Below, piece after piece: positions 6,077 to 7,346 of a stretch of 7,346 nucleotides of DNA (position 1 is the stretch's first letter; every line of letters begins with the position of its first letter). The notes under the pieces are model-generated. The model worked only from the letters and a program-made list of their open reading frames with translations. It had not been told where the DNA came from and searched no databases. The position numbers and the translations under genes were made by a program. The stretch lies in contig CAZPRY010000095.1 in the NCBI GenBank assembly GCA_964589175.1, positions 1 through 7,346 on the forward strand, written 5' to 3'. Origin of the DNA: CAZPRY01 sp964589175. GTDB taxonomy: Bacteria > Fidelibacterota > UBA2242.

Positions 6077-6090
6077 TCCGCATTTACAAA

Positions 6091-6128
6091 AAAAAGCCGG
6101 ACCCACCTTACGGCGGCCCGGCCTTTTT
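6091..6128. terminator. Bidirectional intrinsic terminator between convergent genes
   Basis: GCCGGACC (6096-6103) pairs with GGCCCGGC (6115-6122) with one mismatch and an 11-base loop. The hairpin is flanked by an A-run on the left (6088-6095) and by TTTTT on the right (6124-6128). It therefore has a T-run on both strands and can end the sensor-like gene (stop at 6076) on the plus strand and the flavoprotein gene (stop at 6150) on the minus strand. Confidence 0.85.
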
Positions 6129-6149
6129 CGGATTTCTTGCGAATAAAAT

Positions 6150-7163
6150 CTAATCGATACGATTACTCGCCAGTAGCTTCTCGGTACTGAAGAGCAGTTT
6201 CACATACTGGGCACGGGTGTAGGCGAAAGGATCCCGAAGCTCGCGCTGACTCAGTTTTCCGCGAAAATCATCCAGGTTCGTGTAGCCGTCTTGGGCCATC
6301 CAGTGTTCGATTTCCCCCAGCATGGTCTGCAAGTGAGAGGCTTTTTGCTTGTAGAGTGTGCTCACCACCTGCACGCAGCCGGCGCCGGCCAGCAGCAGTT
6401 TGATGACATCCTCGCCATTGTGGACGCCCGTAGCGGCACAGATATCCGCCGCGGTTTCACCATAGAGCAACCCGGCAAAGCGCAGAGAAAGCTTATTATC
6501 CTCGGAAGTACTGAAATGGAACGGATGGGTGATTTTCTCCGTTTTGATATCGATGTCAGGCTGGAACATGCGGTTGAAGAGTACCAGTCCCCGGGCTTTG
6601 GCGTCATCCATCCGGGCGATCACCTGCAGCGGATTCGAATAAAACGGACTGAGTTTAACACTCACGGGAATCGAAACCGATTCGACAACCTCTTTTAGAA
6701 TATCCAGTTGCTCTTTTTCTAAACTCGCTCCATCTTGCTGCGCGTCCATAGGCGCCGCGTAAAAATTCAACTCCAGGCCGTCCACGCCGGTCGAGGCCAG
6801 CTGAATGGCGTACTCAACCCAGGTTTCACGGTTCACTGCGTTGAGGCTGGCGATCACGGGAATGCTCACCGCTTTCCTGGCCTTGCGGGTCCACATCAGA
6901 TGTTCCTCCGCGCCTCCGTGCTCGATGTGCGGATAAATATTGACCATCTCGGCATTGCGACCGCTTTCCCGTTCCAGGTCTTCTTCCAGTTTAAAACGTT
7001 CCAGCTGGATCTGCTCTTCGAAAAGCGATCGAATCACAATCGCCCCGGCGCCGTTTTCTTCCAGCATCTTGATCGAATCAATGTTGGCCGTCAGGCCGCT
7101 TGCTCCGACTACAATCGGATTCTTCAGTTCAAGCCCCATGTAGGTAGTTCTCAGATCAGCCAT
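6150..7163 (-). CDS. Dihydroorotate dehydrogenase-like FMN-binding TIM-barrel protein
   Basis: This 337-residue cytoplasmic protein has the PyrD/PreA-type FMN-binding barrel. Landmarks in order: L11-E-L-K-N-P-I (start of the barrel); VGASGLT (19-25); VIASLN (103-108); GVDGLELNFY (126-135); SVKLSPFYSN (168-177), with the FMN-contacting lysine K170; LFNR (195-198); and the phosphate-binding end GVHNGEDVIKLLLAGAGCVQVVSTLYK (246-272). In true class 1 dihydroorotate dehydrogenases the ELN strand is followed by the catalytic base in a SCPN-type segment; here it reads FYAAPMD. Pyrimidine synthesis is therefore doubtful and the protein is better called DHODH-like. Such proteins are common in Bacteroidota and related phyla, but their reaction is unknown to me. 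A GGGAGG Shine-Dalgarno sequence lies 6 bases upstream of the ATG. It appears monocistronic, with its own near-ideal promoter and a terminator. Confidence 0.92.
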   Translation of the reverse strand: MADLRTTYMGLELKNPIVVGASGLTANIDSIKMLEENGAGAIVIRSLFEEQIQLERFKLEEDLERESGRNAEMVNIYPHIEHGGAEEHLMWTRKARKAVSIPVIASLNAVNRETWVEYAIQLASTGVDGLELNFYAAPMDAQQDGASLEKEQLDILKEVVESVSIPVSVKLSPFYSNPLQVIARMDDAKARGLVLFNRMFQPDIDIKTEKITHPFHFSTSEDNKLSLRFAGLLYGETAADICAATGVHNGEDVIKLLLAGAGCVQVVSTLYKQKASHLQTMLGEIEHWMAQDGYTNLDDFRGKLSQRELRDPFAYTRAQYVKLLFSTEKLLASNRID

Positions 7164-7192
7164 TTGAAACCTCCCTTTCCTGCTTTTATACC

Positions 7193-7216
7193 TTTTTTAC
7201 ATTATAATGTAAAAAA
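7193..7216. promoter_or_regulatory. 24-bp perfect palindrome over the -10 box (likely operator)
   Basis: The half-site TTTTTTACATTA (7193-7204) is followed directly by its exact reverse complement (7205-7216). The dyad is centred inside the TATAAT box and covers the -10 and probable start region of the DHODH-like promoter, the classic position for a dimeric repressor. The inner part, TACA-6-TGTA, recalls several winged-helix repressor sites, but the sequence cannot name the regulator. AT-richness raises the chance of a fortuitous palindrome, although 12 matching pairs including the two C-G pairs is long. Confidence 0.6.
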
Positions 7217-7229
7217 TTCACAATGTCAA
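7201..7229 (-). promoter_or_regulatory. Perfect-consensus sigma70 promoter of the DHODH-like gene
   Basis: On the minus strand, TTGACA (7229-7224) and TATAAT (7206-7201) both match consensus exactly and are separated by the ideal 17 bases. The start codon is at 7163, so the leader would be roughly 30 bases and carries GGGAGG. Such a strong core promoter would be nearly constitutive unless restrained. The palindrome over its -10 box offers a means of restraint. Confidence 0.88.
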
Positions 7230-7248
7230 AATCCGTTCGGATTTTTTT
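7228..7248 (+). terminator. Small hairpin with T-run, weak terminator candidate
   Basis: AAAATCCG (7228-7235) and CGGATTTT (7238-7245) are exact reverse complements around a 2-base centre, and three more T follow on the plus strand. The stem is mostly A-T and the loop is tight, so termination would be weak. It overlaps the -35 box of the DHODH-like promoter, so it could instead be a second operator-like dyad. Confidence 0.3.
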
Positions 7249-7291
7249 ATATAGAGCCGGATTTCAGGCAAAGGTCACAAGCCGCGCCGTA

Positions 7292-7346
7292 AGGGGCTGT
7301 CCCAAAAGAATAGTATTTTGAGATAATCGATGTTTGAGCTAAATTG
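7292..7346. mobile_element. Probable terminus of an insertion sequence running off the right edge
   Basis: The stretch beginning near 7292 reads GGGGCTGTCCCAAAAG. This resembles the terminal inverted repeats (GGG-CTGTC-C/T-CAAAA type) found at the ends of many bacterial insertion sequences, which I associate with IS1182- and IS5-like elements. The DNA after it is AT-rich with no gene start visible. No transposase, second terminus or target duplication can be seen because the window ends 55 bases later, so the call rests on the motif alone. Confidence 0.42.

Noticed and set aside
7190..7250. Rex- or FNR-type site near TTGTGAATTTTTTACA in the promoter spacer
   Set aside because: Only the left half matches such consensus sites; the right half fails at several positions, so the regulator cannot be named.
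6735..7292. Plus-strand open frame of 185 codons
   Set aside because: It is antisense to the well-recognised DHODH-like gene and runs through its promoter; it has no family character.

Overview
The window looks like chromosomal DNA from a Gram-negative bacterium. It has outer-membrane-type exported proteins, Shine-Dalgarno sites and sigma70-like promoters. The dihydroorotate-dehydrogenase-like flavoprotein at the right is of a type I associate with Bacteroidota, Calditrichota, Cloacimonadota and other FCB-type lineages; this placement is inference and weak. The left edge cuts a gene and the right edge looks like an insertion-sequence terminus, so the piece may be a contig that broke at a repeat.

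Layout. (1) 1-1481, minus strand and AT-rich: a tight cluster of three exported-protein genes. Two are tandem, diverged outer-membrane beta-barrel-like paralogues; the third is a signal-peptide protein cut by the left edge. (2) 1482-1872: no protein gene. It holds inverted repeats and, on the plus strand, a near-consensus promoter followed by a perfect 12-bp-stem terminator, which together suggest a small RNA of about 130 nt. (3) 1873-3181, minus strand and more GC-rich: a two-gene unit, an atypical SDR/NAD(P)-binding protein followed by a CPBP intramembrane protease. (4) 3190-3483: AT-rich non-coding DNA made of degenerate 21-bp tandem repeats with a GTAAC core, reaching the ribosome-binding region of the SDR gene. 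(5) 3537-6076: divergent genes for a small coiled-coil/two-TM protein (minus) and a large polytopic sensor-like protein (plus) that has a ComP-like layout but no kinase domain. (6) 6091-6128: a bidirectional terminator between convergent genes. (7) 6150-7163, minus strand: the DHODH-like flavoprotein, with a perfect TTGACA-17-TATAAT promoter whose -10 box sits inside a 24-bp perfect palindrome. (8) About 7292-7346: probable IS end.

No complete defence, secretion or biosynthetic system is visible. The least explained elements are the 21-bp repeat array, the candidate small RNA, the kinase-less sensor and the operator-like palindrome.
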